A DNA stretch of 64,000 bases from Coturnix japonica (taxonomy: Eukaryota > Chordata > Aves > Galliformes > Phasianidae): the NCBI RefSeq assembly GCF_001577835.2, contig NC_029516.1:71493221-71557220 (forward strand), given 5' to 3'. A model generated the notes under the pieces. It worked only from the letters and a program-made list of their open reading frames with translations. It was not told the origin of the DNA and ran no database searches. Below are positions 38,907 through 48,800 of this stretch, piece by piece. The position numbers and the translations under genes were made by a program. The first letter of the stretch is position 1. Every line of letters begins with the position of its first letter.

Positions 38907-40730
38907 CTGTGGAAGAGAGAACATTCATCATTAGTCTATAAGAGAGGAAGTCTCAGTCAACCAGGGATAAGAGAAAAGCAACTCTAATATTTCAGCAAAG
39001 AGTATAGGAATATATTAACAAACAAGCACAAACTCTGCTAATAGTCAGAGGTGAAAAGAAAGAACAAATATTATATTTACCTTACACAAGGACAGATGCT
39101 CTGACCTTTGCACATCAGTTATCTCTCACAGGTCAGCTCAGACTAACTGCTGTAGTGTGTTTTTCACCAAACTAGTTGTATTCAAGTTAGTTACTTTATG
39201 CATTTAGTTGCTATCTCAAAACACCAGTAAAGGAATCAGAAAGCACGTTGCTCTGGAAATAGTATCAAACACTTCAGATTCAGTATTTTCACCTAGTGTA
39301 CTCCAAAGTACAGAAGTACAGTAAAGACTTCTTTACGGAAAGGGTTGTTAAGCACTGGAATAGGCTGCCAGGGAGGTGGTTGAGTCACCACCCCTGAATG
39401 TGTTTAAAAACTGTTTGGATGTGGTGCACATGATTTAGCGAAGGGTTGTTAGAGTTAGGGTAGTACGGTTAGGCTGTGGTTGGCTTTGGTGATTTTTATG
39501 GTCTTTTCCAACCTGAGCAATTCTATGATTCTGATGAATATAGCTGTGATCTCTTGTGATTAATTTACAGAGTCAGTACCATGGAAATCACAGAATCACA
39601 GAATGACCCGGGTTGGAAGGGACCTCAAGGATCATGTAGTTCCAACCCCCCTGCCTGGCAGGGCCACCAAACATACACCTTTACTAGATCAGGTTGCCCA
39701 GGGCCCCGTCCAACCTGGCCTTGAACACCTCCAAGGACGGGGCATCCACAACCTCCCTGGGCAGCCTGTTCCAGGACCTAACCACTCTCCTAGTGAAGAA
39801 CTTCCCCCTAACATCCAACCTAAATCTTCCCTCTTTTAACTTAAAACCATTTCCCTGTGTCCTGCTATTAAAAAGCTTTACTATAGCAAAATGTCGTATC
39901 AGAGGAACTGTGACTGGCTGCATCTGTGGATGCAACACAGGCTTCTTAGCACAGTGGAACTTTGCAGCCACCTGTGAGACTCTGAGATAGCAGGTTCAGC
40001 ACTAACTAGCCTTCCTTAATACTCCAATAGGATTAAACGTTCTTATGTGCAAGGGGAATTAAGTCTCTAGGCAGATTTATGTTTTACAACCCGGTGTTCC
40101 CTGAAGTTCAACACCACCAGCAGAACTCACCCTCTCAGTTTTAAAGGCAGCTATCCAGAAGAGGATAGGGCCTATCGCAAATACAGCTCCTAGGAAGGAC
40201 GTCTTGGGCGTCGGGCGGAAATTGGGGTATACATTGTGTGTCCTGGCATAGTCCCAGCGCAGCAAGGCAGGATCTTCCTGAGGTAGCAAGAAAACTGTGA
40301 GCCCCAAAACACGACCCAAAAGCCCAGCAAGAGCCCCAAAGTCAGCACCGCGCCACCTAGACCCAGTAACGCAGGCCAGCAGGGGCAGCCACCAAGGTCA
40401 CAGGGAGAACAGGGCACGGCCCAGCCCTCAAGGGCCCGGGATGGGCTCAGGCTTTGCCGCTGGTCGCCCCCGTCCGTGTGAGGCGGACGAGCCCGGAGCC
40501 CCCCGCCCGCACCCCCCCTCCCCACTCACGATGATGGCCGGCGGCTTCGGGTTGTTGAGCTGCAGCAGGTACTGCCGCTTAAGCCGGGCTCGGATGGCCA
40601 AGCGCTCGGCCTCAGCGCGGCGCTTCTCCGGAGACGAGTCGTAAGTGGCGGGGTCGAGCTCGGGCGGCAGCGAAACGAAGCGGTTGGGCCGGTACTCCTC
40701 AGCCGCTGTGCGACGCGGCCCAGACGCCAT
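38847..40730 (-). CDS. NDUFB4: NDUFB4, complex I subunit B4/B15 (complete, 3 exons)
   Basis: Three exons (40530-40730, 40131-40277, 38847-38906) splice in phase into 135 codons plus stop; human NDUFB4 has 129. The product is an accessory subunit of the distal membrane arm of mitochondrial NADH:ubiquinone oxidoreductase. It is needed for assembly and stability and is not catalytic. Conserved blocks are [20 protein letters not shown] near residues 42-61 and [20 protein letters not shown] near 70-89, then one membrane span near residues 97-112 ([16 protein letters not shown]) followed by FKTER. The N-terminal 20 residues and the last eight diverge strongly from human. The start ATG lies in a CpG-rich promoter and overlaps a YY1-like motif. 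The gene runs tail to tail with HGD. Intron 2 contains two CR1 copies. Confidence 0.96.
39318..39540 (+). mobile_element. CR1 LINE 3' fragment, in NDUFB4 intron 2
   Basis: AAAGGGTTGTTAAGCACTGG, then CAGGGAGGTGGTTGAGTCAC, then the 3' end TTCTATGATTCTGATG. It is antisense to NDUFB4. It differs more from the CR1 consensus I remember than the neighbouring copy does, so it is older. Confidence 0.8.
39587..39870 (-). mobile_element. Young CR1 LINE 3' fragment, in NDUFB4 intron 2
   Basis: About 284 bases comprise the last part of CR1 ORF2 ([20 protein letters not shown] and on to LDGALGNLI) and the short 3' UTR ending in CACAGAATCACAGAATGACC on the plus strand. By eye about four mismatches separate it from the copy at 40,918-41,362, so about 98-99% identity. 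It is 5' truncated. It is in the sense direction of NDUFB4 transcription. Confidence 0.95.
40131..40277 (-). CDS. NDUFB4: NDUFB4 exon 2, residues 68-116, membrane span
   Basis: [20 protein letters not shown] then [20 protein letters not shown] and WIAAFKTER. The acceptor is CTACCTCAG and the donor GTGAGT. It holds the single transmembrane helix. Confidence 0.97.
40530..40730 (-). CDS. NDUFB4: NDUFB4 exon 1, residues 1-67
   Basis: From ATG at 40730 the exon reads [20 protein letters not shown] to NNPKPPAII, then donor GTGAGT. It is GC-rich, being part of the promoter island. It is in frame with no other upstream ATG before a stop. Confidence 0.96.
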
Positions 40731-40735
40731 CTTGC
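40721..40735 (-). promoter_or_regulatory. YY1-like site overlapping the NDUFB4 start codon
   Basis: On the minus strand GCAAGATGGCGTCTG contains AAGATGGCG, the YY1 core, with its ATG being the start codon. YY1 sites just downstream of initiation are known for many mitochondrial genes. A second ATGGCGGC core lies on the plus strand at 40772-40779. Confidence 0.5.
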
Positions 40736-40743
40736 ACAGCCCG

Positions 40744-40773
40744 CTACGGGCGGGCAGCGCGCAGGCGCGACAT
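40744..40773 (-). CDS. Nine-codon upstream ORF in the NDUFB4 leader
   Basis: On the minus strand GCCGCCATGT opens MSRLRAARP and stops at TAG, 13 bases before the NDUFB4 ATG. It is out of frame with the main start. The context has a purine at -3. Whether it is transcribed depends on the true start site, which I cannot see. Confidence 0.35.
   Translation of the reverse strand: MSRLRAARP
40758..40769. promoter_or_regulatory. NRF1-like site upstream of NDUFB4
   Basis: CGCGCAGGCGCG matches the NRF1 palindrome YGCGCAYGCGCR at all but one position. NRF1 is a known regulator of nuclear OXPHOS genes, which suits NDUFB4. Confidence 0.5.
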
Positions 40774-40917
40774 GGCGGCGGGCGGGGCCGCGGGGCTCCA
40801 AGGATAAGGCGGTCACTACCTCACGGCTGTACCAGGCCGTCAGGTGTAATGAGCTTTGTGGTTTTCTCCAGCTCCATTATTGTCTCTGTCCATAACTGTT
40901 GGCTTCTGAAGTCTATC

Positions 40918-41362
40918 TGGGGGACTGGAGCACCTCCCCTATGAGGACAGGCTGAGGGAGTTGGGTTTGTTCAGCCTGGAGAAGAGAAGGTTGCGGGGTG
41001 ACCTTATTGCAGCCTTTCAATACCTGAAGGGAACCTACACCCAGGAGGGGAGTAAACTCTTGGAAAGGGCTGACAATAGCAGGACACGGGGAAATGGTTT
41101 TAAGTTAAAAGAGGGAAGATTTAGGTTGGATGTTAGGGGGAAGTTCTTCACTAGGAGAGTGGTTAGGCCCTGGAACAGGCTGCCCAGGGAGGTTGTGGAT
41201 GCCCCGTCCTTGGAGGTGTTCAAGGCCAGGTTGGACGGGGCCCTGGGCAACCTGATCTAGTAAATGTGTATGTTTGGTGGCCCTGCCAGGCAGGGGGGTT
41301 GGAACTACATGATCCTTGAGGTCCCTTCCAACCCGGGTCATTCTGTGATTCTGTGATCTGTA
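40918..41362 (+). mobile_element. Young CR1 LINE 3' fragment, upstream of NDUFB4
   Basis: About 445 bases hold the ORF2 C-terminus as an unbroken frame ([20 protein letters not shown] on to LDGALGNLI at 41258) plus the 3' UTR ending ATTCTGTGATTCTGTGATC. It is 5' truncated. It lies head-on to NDUFB4, about 190 bases from its start codon, and pairs in inverted orientation with the copy at 39,587-39,870. Confidence 0.95.
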
Positions 41363-41639
41363 ATGGTGTGGGACAGTTCCTGCGGCCAGATGCAAACGTG
41401 GTCTTTTGGTGAAGTCACCTGGCAAAGGCAGTGGGGCCCATTACCAGCCTTGTTACAGACCATGTGTAATCTTATCATGCGATTACAGCATCACATGGTC
41501 TTTGTGTCCTTCAACCATATGAGATCTAACTACCAGCACTTGGCAACATTAAAGTATGGCACAATTAATTCAAACGTGGCAAAATTGCCCCGAATTTGTC
41601 CCACAAACAGATATTAAGTGGATCCAGGGCAGCGTTAAT

Positions 41640-41890
41640 CATGTCATATCCCCTCTGTGGGAGCTTTGGTTAGTTGGGGTCAGCTGTCCTGGCTGTCCCT
41701 TCCCAGCTTCTTGCCCAGCTGGCCTTTGGGGGGATTGAAAGATGTTGAAGAGAGAGCTTCAATCTGTGCAAGCACTACTTAGTAGCAGCCAAAACACAGG
41801 TGTACAATCAGCGTTGTTTTAGACACAAATACAAAACAAAGTGTGTGGTAGGAGCTGCTGTGAAAAATATTAACTCCATCCCAGCCAGAC
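41640..41890 (+). mobile_element. LTR fragment, same bird ERV family as 4949-5529
   Basis: AGTTGGGGTCAGCTGTCCTG, a CTTCCCAGCTTCTTG block and the end AATATTAACTCCATCCCAGC follow the same order as the right half of the LTR in the RABL3 intron. The left half is missing, so this is a partial, old and diverged remnant with no internal genes. Confidence 0.65.
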
Positions 41891-42299
41891 CCCATATGAA
41901 CTGCCTTGTACCTTTAGTTCTGCACATAGCTTCCCAGTCACTAATCTGAAATTGGGCATACTTCTGTAGCAGACTCTGGCTCAAGCTTAGTTTTAAAATA
42001 ACACAAGATAATCTTCATTTTAGACCTGTATGAATCTGGTGGTGACTTTTCAGCTATGTTCCAAAACACACTAGTTTTGTTCAACTGATAACACAAAAGT
42101 TGCCACTTTTCAGAGTGGCCAAGCTAAGCGGCTCCATGTTTCGAATGAATGAAAATTAAGCCAACATGCAGATACGTCTACCTACATTTGAGATAATTGT
42201 GCATGGTGCTTTTAGGAGAGACAGGTTAAATGTGCAGTAATCTTAAAAAATACTTGTGTCTGTCAAGCTTTTGTGGATTGCTTGTGGTTTCCCTGTTTG

Positions 42300-42700
42300 C
42301 ATTGGTTGTCAGATTGGATCAGCATGCTGCTGGACAGTACTTGAGGTGCGGCCTCACTAGTGCTGAGTACAGGGGAACAATCACCTCTCTGCTCCTGCTG
42401 GCAACACTGTTTCTGATGCAAGGATACATTCAATACATTCTGATGTATGGAGCATCCACCATCTCTTTGGATAGCCTGTTCCAGCACCTCACCACCCTCT
42501 CAGTAAAAAACTTCCTCAACATCTAATATAAATCTCCCTTCCTTGAGTTCCCCCCTTGTGCTATCACTATCTACCCTCATAAAAAGTTGATTTCCCTCAT
42601 GTTTATGATGTCCCTTTAAATATTAGAAGGCCACAATGAGGTCTCCCTCCAGCCTTCTCTTTTCTAGGCTGAATAAGCTTTTTTAATTCATTGTTGAGAT
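42300..42700 (-). mobile_element. Old CR1 LINE fragment
   Basis: The reverse complement of CR1 ORF2 end and preceding blocks: CTTGAGGTGCGGCCTCACTA, AGCCTGTTCCAGCACCTCAC, and AGGTCTCCCTCCAGCCTTCT. It is diverged. Confidence 0.8.
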
Positions 42701-42733
42701 GAAGGTAATTCAGTCTATGTTTAGAACCAAGGT

Positions 42734-42840
42734 CACAGAATCACAGAATGACCTGGGTTGGAAGGGACCTCCAAGGATCATGATGTTCCAACCCCCCTGC
42801 CTGGCAGGACCACCAAACTTCCAGATTTACTAGATCAGGT
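42734..42840 (-). mobile_element. CR1 LINE 3' end, 107 bases
   Basis: CACAGAATCACAGAATGACC through to TTTACTAGATCAGG matches the 3' ends of the young CR1 copies at 39.6 and 41.3 kb with few changes. It is strongly 5' truncated and sits next to an older CR1 in the same orientation. Confidence 0.9.
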
Positions 42841-42844
42841 CCCT

Positions 42845-45800
42845 AGTATCTTTATCTTACCACTGTTTAAAGGAAACCTGGCACACAAAGGAAAGAGTTA
42901 ACGTGATTAGGGGAATTATGAATAGTTCAGTTGTTATTACAGCCAACGGGCCACCCATAAATGTATATCAGGTGTTGAGCTCAGCAGGAGTTAGTCACAA
43001 AACTAGGACACTTAATGAGTCATAAAGTGCCAGGAATAATGAGAGACAGCATAAAACAAGCCATTTCTGCCTCTCCTGGGCTTGTGCAGAGATGGTGACA
43101 AGAAGCCCTCTGCTATTTCAGCTGTTCCTGCTGAAATAACATTTTTGACTTACACTGAATTATGGCCGTGGCTGAACTGCCCAAGCTGTGGAGCTGGTGC
43201 TGCCTTGTGAAGCTCTAGTGGAAGAAAGAGAATCCGGCAGTGACTGTATCTTCTCCACTTGCTTGCAGGACACTTAATATATCATCTCGTACTGTAATTC
43301 ATTTTCATACTTCTCCCTCTGCTTCCAGCTCCTCTTAGGGAGATTGTTAGTAGACACATAGCATTAAAGAAAAACGATAGTGGACAAGGAAGAAATATTA
43401 GAATAAAGTATCCTGGTAATTAAAAAGCTGAATGTTTAAAGATAGGTCCTATTACTGTCTAAGTCTGTGTAAAAAGTACTTAACCAGACAAGGGATAAAG
43501 TTACTTCTTGACTTCAGTGGCCTTAGTTCCTGGCTTGATCTCACACCTTCCTCATTACTCTGCACTTGCCTGGAAATCACTGTACTGTGGTTGATGATGG
43601 TTATTGGCAGTGGACCTGCCTCGTTCACATTGTTTGGGTGCCATGGTCAGGGAGCACTGCCTGCCTTGCTGTTGCCCCAGCTCACTGTCCCCTATGGGGC
43701 AGCCCATTCCTACTGCCTCCTGACTGTACTGTCACTTGGGAAGCACAGTTCGGTCTAATAACTGTAGGGACTGTGTGTGGCATCATAAGGTGGAGTCAGA
43801 GTGATGCCAATAAAAAGTGAAAAAGTGGTTCCCAAGAAGATTGCAGAAAATATCTCCCAACACATATCACTGACATTTTTTCCCCATTTCTCCACAGGTG
43901 TCTTGTTCTATCCACAAAAGAAGTGACAGATCTCACTCAGTTTGAATATCTGATACCCAGAGGTGCCCACTGTGAACTTCAACTGCTTCTATCTGTCATG
44001 ATAGAGGGAGCTCTAGATAGTGAGTGATCATATCCTGAAATGAGACTAAGAGGCTGTGAGCCACCTCTTAGAGGGTCTGCCATGGGTTCTTCAGCCTAAT
44101 CACCTCTACTCTGAAAGGACTAAAATTAGCTGAGGTTAATTCCCCTTTCCACAGAGAATCCAGCATATTTCAGAGTGCTGTGGCTCTCATGTCTCAGAAC
44201 TAAATGTTAAAGCCTTTATTTAGCTGAGGGATCCTATGTATGGTCTGCCCAGACTCACAGGTGAAAACTTTACCTTGTTGATAGCAAAGGGAGAATTCTA
44301 AAGCTAATGATTCTGGCCCAGAAAGCCATTGGATTCCCTACAATCCCTTACTTGAAGTTACTTCATGGGTTTAGCTGGACTTTCCTTCACAAACAAAATT
44401 GGAGCATGATGGCTGCTGGCATGTTTGTGGAGGTCCAACCAAGAGGACCAGTGAGACTTTAATCCCCAATAGCTGTGCCCACTCCCAGTCCTCAAAGCAG
44501 AAATACAGTGCCCTGGGTGTTGATTTGTGTGTCAGAGAATCTACACATGCTGGTGAAGCTACCCTGCTGAACACAGTCTTGGAGGAGGTCTCACTTTGTG
44601 TAATCATCCAGTCTAAAGCTTTTCCACATCTTAAAATTCAGTTTTGTATGGAAAAGGAAGACTTTATAGGCAATAATACTTCAAGAAGTCAAGATGTTCT
44701 CCTTTGTACAGGGAGACACTTAAGACCTTCATGGGATATAGTGGGGAGGAGAAAGGAAAAATAGCCTAAAATCTGTGCTAGATCATCCTTGAAGGAGATA
44801 CAGTTCCACTGCACAGCTGCATAGGAAAAGATACTCACTTTATTTTGTTTTATATTTTTATGTCAAAGGGCTGCAGTTTAAATTTTAAAGCAAGGCTCTG
44901 GGAACACAGTGTGATGCAGACCATCGGGATGAAAATAAATGTGTTAACAGGGATATGCTGAGTTTAGTGAGATGTTTGGCGACGTCTGTATCACAGTGGG
45001 GAACTACTTAGTTGTGGCAATGCAGAGTGGTGGTTTGATTGTTTTGTGAAGGAAAAGACAGAATACAAATGAGGTTGCTGCAGAATGCCAGCTAGTGGGA
45101 TATATGTACAATGTGCAGCCTGACTATTTTATTGTTTAAAAGAAATGATGGCAATACTAAAACCTTAAACTTCTGACCTATAAAGATAGAACGGCAGAGC
45201 AGTTCTTTCTTAGTGTTCTTGTTATCATTATATAAATCAGAAACATAAACTGAAACAGAAATGTCCCTAAGCATTACAGAACCTTGTATCTATCAGGTTT
45301 AGTATTCCTCAGTCCTGAGTGTGGGTGAGGCAGCTGCCAAGGTTAATAATTGCCTCCTGAACTGGCATCTTCATACCTCTCTGAATAACATAATAGAAGA
45401 GAGGTTTGCAATTTGGATAAACTACTTCTGTTTATAGTGTCACGTCCCCCCAGCCTAGCTGACATAAATGTGATTTACAGCCCTGGAGGAAAGGTTGTTA
45501 TGTCTCATGTGACCCTTGCAGGACTGCTTTAGATGTGGTACTTTCCCTAGACTCCTGTTACCCCTCTTTGCATCCCCATTTTACAGACCAGCATTATGCT
45601 GAAGGCTATAGAGAAGGACCCATCCACCTCTGTGAAAATGCTTCGCACTGTTAGTTCTTCCATTCAGTGTGTGCTGTTGAGCTGTCAGGAATGACTTTGG
45701 CTTTGCTCAGGCACAGACACTGTCTCCCTGGCCTCAGTTTCCGTGTGGCCTTCTCTTCATCAAGACATGTTCCACAGTGCGCAGTCACACACTGAATGAG

Positions 45801-48800
45801 ACCAAGGGAAAAGACAAAGCCACATGTTATGTCTGTATTAATCTTTCACAGCTGTCTGGGATGTTTCTTCTGTTGGATCAATGAGTACAGAGGTTGTGTT
45901 TCTCCATCATTTCCCTGGAGACTGAGTAGATGCCATCAGTCGAAGGAAGAAGAGTAGTGACACACCTCTCAACCTGCCTAATTCTTTCCAGGATGGATTT
46001 TTCTACCAAGGGCTGAGAATGTCATATACTCACAGAGGAAGCTGATATGCCAAAATCTTTGTTTCAAATTCAAATAATATTTGAAATTAAAAAATAATAA
46101 TAATTTAAAAAAATCACTCTGTGCAACAGTCATCAAAGTTCTTTGCAGTTTTAGAACTACTCCTAAGCACAGAGCAAGGCTCCATTTCCTGACCCTTTGC
46201 TTTGCCCATTAGAACTACATCAATTCTGTGACCATCCTTGTTTTTACTACCAGAGCTTGGACCAAGCAGGAAAACTGATCCCCTATTCTTAAAAACCTAC
46301 TGTATATTTTGTAAGATCTGTGAAATTCTGAAGCTGAAGCCTTTGGATCCTTTGTTCTTACAGTTTTCATTTCATGGATGGGTCATAAGGGAAAGATCTG
46401 TTCCAAGCAGCAATGCTTCCCCTTCATCAGGCAATGATGGAAAAGGTCATTCTGACCTGAAGAGCAGCCTGAAAGCAGAGATACCTCTGACTGTACACTC
46501 CCATCTCTGAAAGTAAAGCGAATATCTTCAGCATTTAGCATCTTGTCCTTGACTAATTACTTATCTTCAGAAGAAAGGGAAAATCAGCAGCTGGGTTAGA
46601 AATGCTTTGCTCAGAATCGCAGTTGATCAGAGCATGGATATTTCACAGTGGCTTCTTCCGGCACAGCACTGCTCCCTTCAGAGAGCAATGATATGTATGA
46701 ACCAGGTTATTCTCTGAAATCTGGAGAGCAAGACAGTAGGCCCAGAGAAGTGCCAACAAACGGTATGTGTACACACCAACTATTTCCCCGCGGGTTCTGA
46801 GAAAGGGCACTTCCATAAGAAAAACTATTTTACTGTTAATCAAACCAGAATGATTCGTTTCTTCAAGGAATATAAGGCAACTCATTCCAAATAGCAAACT
46901 TGTGGTTTTTTTTTTTTACAATGGCCATTCCTGTTTCTTGGAAGTCTGAAGGATTTGCAGCAACAGAAAACAATAGCTGCTGGAATAGGTTCATTTCCTT
47001 GTTATTTATTTCCTTAGAAGTTACCCATAACTGGTGTTTCACTTTCTGATCTAACCTGGAGTTACTCATTTCTGCATTACTGATTGAAGTCTGCTGAGAC
47101 TCCACATAAGCTGGTCTGGTTTGTAGGACTGTGCTTGAGTCCTGCTCAGAGATGGATATTACTGCTCTTCTGCCACCTCTCCTGAGACAAAACCAGTCAC
47201 ACTCTGCAGAAAGCAAGAGCCTAATAGCAGTGATGCAACAGGAAAAGGAGATATTGTCTCCAAGTGTTCACCATGACTTTCAGAGTGTAAAAGAGAACTG
47301 AAGCAGGCTCTATTCTCTTATAGTTGACATTAAGCATCTTGCAGCAAAAATATTCTTTGCAAAACACTAGAACTATTTTCCATTTGGTGGTCAACAATAT
47401 GAGATGAATGAGAACAGGGTTTTGAGCAATACAGCCTCTAGCTTCTAAAACAGTAGAAAGGCTCAGAAAGAAAGGGAGCCTTGGTCTAATTCAAAGCTTA
47501 AAATGTGTTTTCAACGTGTGTCGCTGCTGCAACAGTGAAAGTTAAAGGACTAACAATAACTCTGGCCAGTTTTATTTATGCTGGGTTTCAGCCCAAACAA
47601 AGTATCCTAGAAGGAAAAAAAAAGGGCGATATAAAAGGAAGCACTGAGGTGACTGGATCAGTCAGGCTTCTAAAGCTTCATTCTTAACCATAGGCTTCTT
47701 TTTGGTGGTAAAAATAGCTGCTGCCAAAATACTGATGGCTTTAAAGAAGCTGCATTGCTTTTGCTTCCCGAGGAACTCCATATTGTTTCTGTGTCCAGCA
47801 TTAAAGTAAGTATCTGGTTCAGAAAATAATATTCAAGTTGCAATAGAGATTTTTCAGCTGCTGTTTAACTTTTCCAAAAGAAATAATCGAGAGCAAAATG
47901 AAAATACGAGATCCTTGTTTAAACAGAGCCCTTTCTTCACCGTAGGCAACAATGAATACACAGGATCTTGAGCTGAGCTGCAGTAGATCTCTGAGGATCC
48001 ACTTAGAGGCCTATTTGAAGGCTTTGAAGGATTTAGTGAAAAAAGGAGGCTGGATTCTCATCAGGAGTGCAGTGAAGCCTAGGATTCTTCAAAAGAAAGG
48101 AGAAGCCTGCGCACTGGCCCTGCAAAAAGGCAGGAAGGGAAAAGACAGAAGCAATCTCTGCTGGGTCAAGTAGCCAAAGCAAGATACAATGTGTGGGAGT
48201 GCTGGAAAGAGGAGAAAATACACTGCTTGTTCCCAGTCTTGGTGGATTATTAAATGTCAAAACCCTTGGCCATCTGGTGATGTCGTCAAAACCCATGCTT
48301 AGGGCTGCTTTGAAAGGCCCTTGCATAACATGCTATGCTACAAAAGAGGGAGTTGGAGCTGTGTACCATTTCTTTAAGGCAGAAGAGCTCTCAGCAGGGC
48401 AGGATTGTGCAGCCCTGCTACCTGCAAGGGAATGCAAAAAGGTTTGTGCGTAATGATCTCCCACCTGGACTGAACGATTTACCATCAACCTGCACAGTGG
48501 GCTTTGCTTGTGATGTGCAGCCTGGCCTACGGCCCCAGCTGCCATTATCAGCAGGACATTCAGGCTCAGATGTGTTTTAAGTTCTTATCCATTAAACCAA
48601 CGTGACTAAACAGCGTTTACAGTGACAGCTGTCTGTCTCCTTTTTGGAGGTGCTCATTCATTCTTCACTGCTACAAGCTGTGGCCTGGTGTGTTGTGACT
48701 AACAGCAGGCAGTGGGAGGCCTGCTTTTTCTTCCTGCATCTCTTACTGACCTTGGGAAATCTCTCCCACTGCCTGCTTAAGTTTCCCTGAATAGTATTTG

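Larger units (their letters stand above)
40400..40815 (-). promoter_or_regulatory. NDUFB4: CpG-rich promoter of NDUFB4
   Basis: GC-rich DNA dense in CG dinucleotides spans exon 1 and the first 80 bases upstream, in sharp contrast to the AT-rich surroundings. No TATA box is visible. This is the usual architecture of a housekeeping promoter. It stops about 100 bases short of a CR1 copy. Confidence 0.8.

Noticed and set aside
39684-39971. Protein-like frame [20 protein letters not shown]
   Set aside because: It is the C-terminus of CR1 ORF2, not a host gene.
40297-40644. Plus-strand frame antisense to NDUFB4 exon 1
   Set aside because: It is a shadow of a GC-rich exon and promoter, and the opposite strand has clear NDUFB4 homology.
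40961-41260. 99-codon frame next to the NDUFB4 promoter
   Set aside because: It is CR1 ORF2 C-terminus. It is intact only because the copy is young, so I do not call it a host gene.
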